DNA from: Hirschia sp964342355
Lineage (GTDB): Bacteria > Pseudomonadota > Alphaproteobacteria > Caulobacterales > Hyphomonadaceae
Reading direction: 5' to 3'
Assembly (NCBI GenBank): GCA_964342355.1
Contig: CAYFFG010000009.1
Location: 1 to 64,000, forward strand
DNA length: 64,000 nt
The notes beneath the pieces were generated by a model. That model saw nothing but the letters and a program-made list of their open reading frames with translations. It was not told the DNA's origin and made no database searches. The translations under genes and the position numbers were made by a program. How positions within the stretch are numbered: position 1 is the first letter of the stretch; each line of letters opens with the position of its first letter. This document shows positions 62,522-64,000 of the stretch, in pieces.

Positions 62522-63094
62522 TCAATCCAAGGGACGTGGCGGCGGAGGGGCATCTTCTGGTCCGCCTTCATAAGGCGGAGGCGGTCCGCCATCCGGCCCA
62601 TGTGGTGGTGACCCTTTCGGCTTTTTATGGCGCATACGGATCATAGGGCGGCTAAACCGTTCCAATATGATCGCCCGTTCTTCAGGTTCAGCTTCGGATG
62701 CAATGTCGATAATTGCATCCAGCCCTTTCATCTTGAGAATGTTTTCTTTCGCTTCCAGGTCTTCAATTGCAATAACCAGAGCGTCCTGATCCAGAGGGTT
62801 GGTGCGCACAATCCTATCAACATCTTCATGCGCCGCAGCAATCGCCAGTCGCTCCGCTTCAGACGCCTTCCACAAAGCTGAGAGAGCTTTGCGAATTTCT
62901 TCGCGGTGTTCTTTCGGAAACCGTTCAAAACCTCGATCAGACCGTTCGCCACGCTCAATCTTGTGAACTCTAGGGCCATGCTGCTTGTCACCTGCGATCA
63001 GGTGCCCGCCGACAACGCCGAGTAAGGCGGCGTTGATTGCAAGTGACGCAGCCAACCACAAAGAGACAGATTTGGCTTTCTTCTCGTCGCTCAT
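62522..63094 (-). CDS. Periplasmic metal-sensor-like protein of the sigma factor operon
   Basis: This 190-residue protein has an N-terminal membrane helix (about 11-34), a helical periplasmic domain of the CpxP/heavy-metal-sensor type (PKEHREEIRKALSALWKASE, then a second helix pair), and a proline- and glycine-rich tail (PPHGPDGGPPPPYEGG). Such proteins often accompany ECF sigma and anti-sigma genes. Its start overlaps the anti-sigma stop by ATGA. The signal it senses is unknown. It is convergent with the kinase gene, 15 bases apart. Confidence 0.8.
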   Translation of the reverse strand: MSDEKKAKSVSLWLAASLAINAALLGVVGGHLIAGDKQHGPRVHKIERGERSDRGFERFPKEHREEIRKALSALWKASEAERLAIAAAHEDVDRIVRTNPLDQDALVIAIEDLEAKENILKMKGLDAIIDIASEAEPEERAIILERFSRPMIRMRHKKPKGSPPHGPDGGPPPPYEGGPEDAPPPPRPLD

Positions 63095-63594
63095 TCAGCC
63101 TCCTCCTCAATCAACTCTGATTGCACATCACTTAAAAAACCGATGTTTTCAGACACAGAATATGCGAGCAGAGAATCTGCCGCCGCCCGATTTTCGTCCG
63201 CCAGTCCGCTGGCATAACCAACGCTGGCGCCGCTTATCAAAGCAGCGCTAATCACGCCCGCACTTACCCAGCGCGGCGCAGTCACCTGACGCAGCCATCC
63301 GGCAAACCGGATGTGAGGCGGGTGAGAAACACCTGCTGAGGACGGCGCGCTAGCCAATAGTTTTTCTTCCAGCGCGATCGATACAGGCGGTATGGTATTG
63401 TCGCTATCTAAGACATCATCCAGCGCCTTTTCTCGCCCATAAGCGCTGACAACATCAGGATCGCCAGCCGCCAGCAATGACTTAGCTCCGGCGCGCATGT
63501 CTTCCGGCCAGCGGGAAAAGTCCGCACCGTAAACTTGGATAAGTGATGCAAATTCCTGTTTCGTCATCATTTTCAACACCGTTAAAGCAATCAT
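63091..63594 (-). CDS. Probable anti-sigma factor
   Basis: This 167-residue protein has a cytoplasmic N-terminal part (EFASLIQVYGADFSRWPEDMR) and one membrane helix near residues 105-122 (WVSAGVISAALISGASVGYA in part). A short periplasmic tail rich in glutamate follows. Position between the ECF sigma gene and the periplasmic protein, with ATGA overlaps on both sides, supports an anti-sigma role. The N-terminal sequence is not a recognisable zinc-binding anti-sigma domain. The start at 63594 is set by the overlap. Confidence 0.75.
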   Translation of the reverse strand: MIALTVLKMMTKQEFASLIQVYGADFSRWPEDMRAGAKSLLAAGDPDVVSAYGREKALDDVLDSDNTIPPVSIALEEKLLASAPSSAGVSHPPHIRFAGWLRQVTAPRWVSAGVISAALISGASVGYASGLADENRAAADSLLAYSVSENIGFLSDVQSELIEEEAE

Positions 63595-64000
63595 CCTACA
63601 AACCCGGAAGACCGCCCTGCGGGCGCTTCTCCTAAGAGTTCTATGCCTGCATCCGTCAAGTGAGCCTTTAGACCACGACGTCCTCTGGCAAGCAGGCTTT
63701 CCAGCGCATCCACGCTGACCTTCAAAATTTTTGCCGCCTCTATATTCGTACATTCCTGAAAATAACAAAGAATGACAGCGGCGCGTTGCCGATCCGGCAA
63801 TTTAGACAGGGCGTTGCGCACCTGTTTTGCCTGTTCTTCACGTTCTACATTTTGCGCAGGCGTTGCAGACGTATCCGACATTTCCGGCACATCGTCGGAA
63901 TTGGCAAACTTTGGCTTGCGCAGACGATCAATACAAAGGTTGACGGTCACCGTATGCATCCATGTGGTCAGCTTTGCCTGACCTGTCTTCCACTTGTCCG
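63591..64000 (-). CDS. ECF-type RNA polymerase sigma factor (partial, start outside window)
   Basis: The C-terminal part of an extracytoplasmic-function sigma factor is open to the window edge. Region 2 ends with KLTTWMHTVTVNLCIDRLRK, in part; a linker rich in acidic residues and region 4 follow (LSKLPDRQRAAVILCYFQE, then the helix-turn-helix NIEAAKILKVSVDALESLLARGR in part). The missing part is the N-terminus, on the right of the window. The methionine at 63959 is internal, since the frame continues in sigma-like sequence upstream. It overlaps the anti-sigma start by ATGA. Confidence 0.92.
   Translation of the reverse strand, partial: DKWKTGQAKLTTWMHTVTVNLCIDRLRKPKFANSDDVPEMSDTSATPAQNVEREEQAKQVRNALSKLPDRQRAAVILCYFQECTNIEAAKILKVSVDALESLLARGRRGLKAHLTDAGIELLGEAPAGRSSGFVG

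Noticed and set aside
1..64000. Mobile elements, phage genes, CRISPR arrays or replication origin
   Set aside because: No transposase, integrase, terminal repeats, spaced direct repeats or DnaA-box cluster was noticed on either strand.

Overview
The window is a stretch of alphaproteobacterial chromosome, most like a Caulobacterales or Hyphomonadaceae member. The evidence is a PopZ polar organizer gene behind the tolC and isoaspartyl-methyltransferase-family genes typical of this class, a tRNA-His gene with A73 and no encoded G-1, a full CtrA-type box (TTAA-N7-TTAAC) before a PleC-like sensor kinase, and many TonB-dependent receptors. I saw no transposase, integrase, phage gene or CRISPR array. 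Almost everything is recognisable metabolism packed into tight operons, many joined by ATGA start/stop overlaps.

Layout. 0-5 kb: an alginate-export-type porin, then popZ, tolC and a PCMT-family methyltransferase on the minus strand. 5.0-5.6 kb: tRNA-Cys and tRNA-Asn. 5.7-16.0 kb: an assimilatory nitrate operon (unknown small protein, NarK transporter, PP2C-phosphatase/kinase fusion, NirB, NirD, NasA, siroheme methyltransferase). 16.0-27.8 kb: cobalamin salvage and uptake. A B12 riboswitch precedes btuB-btuF-btuC-btuD-cobQ-cobD-cobC, and a second minus-strand run is cobT-cobS-phosphatase-cobO. No corrin-ring genes are present. 27.9-37.6 kb: branched-chain amino acid breakdown. The BCKDH genes E1alpha, E1beta and E2 are divergent from isovaleryl-CoA dehydrogenase, both methylcrotonyl-CoA carboxylase subunits, a MaoC hydratase and a CitE-like lyase. 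37.6-40.7 kb: a MIO-type ammonia-lyase, a DEDD exonuclease-like protein and a TetR regulator. 40.8-47.8 kb: a small secreted protein, then a tryptophan-tryptophylquinone (TTQ) amine dehydrogenase cluster (heavy chain, MauE, MauD, light chain), a monohaem cytochrome c and a TonB-dependent receptor. 47.9-54.2 kb: tRNA-His, an M48 protease and the arginine succinyltransferase genes astA-astD-astB with an M20 hydrolase. 54.4-64 kb: a universal stress protein, an unknown protein, aminopeptidase N, an EAL protein, a response regulator, a PleC-like histidine kinase, and an ECF sigma factor module cut by the window end.

The genes fit a heterotroph that can use nitrate as nitrogen source, salvages corrinoids from outside, and gains carbon and nitrogen from leucine, arginine and primary amines.

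The observations I would check first are these: (1) the TTQ cluster, whose light chain lacks exactly the two cysteines that form one canonical disulphide, whose heavy chain looks like a lipoprotein, and whose upstream region holds three similar 12-bp palindromes; (2) a possible RNA switch where the Shine-Dalgarno of the EAL gene repeats one arm of an upstream hairpin; (3) a leucine pathway with MaoC plus CitE-like enzymes, as known from Mycobacterium tuberculosis; (4) a CtrA box before the PleC-like kinase.
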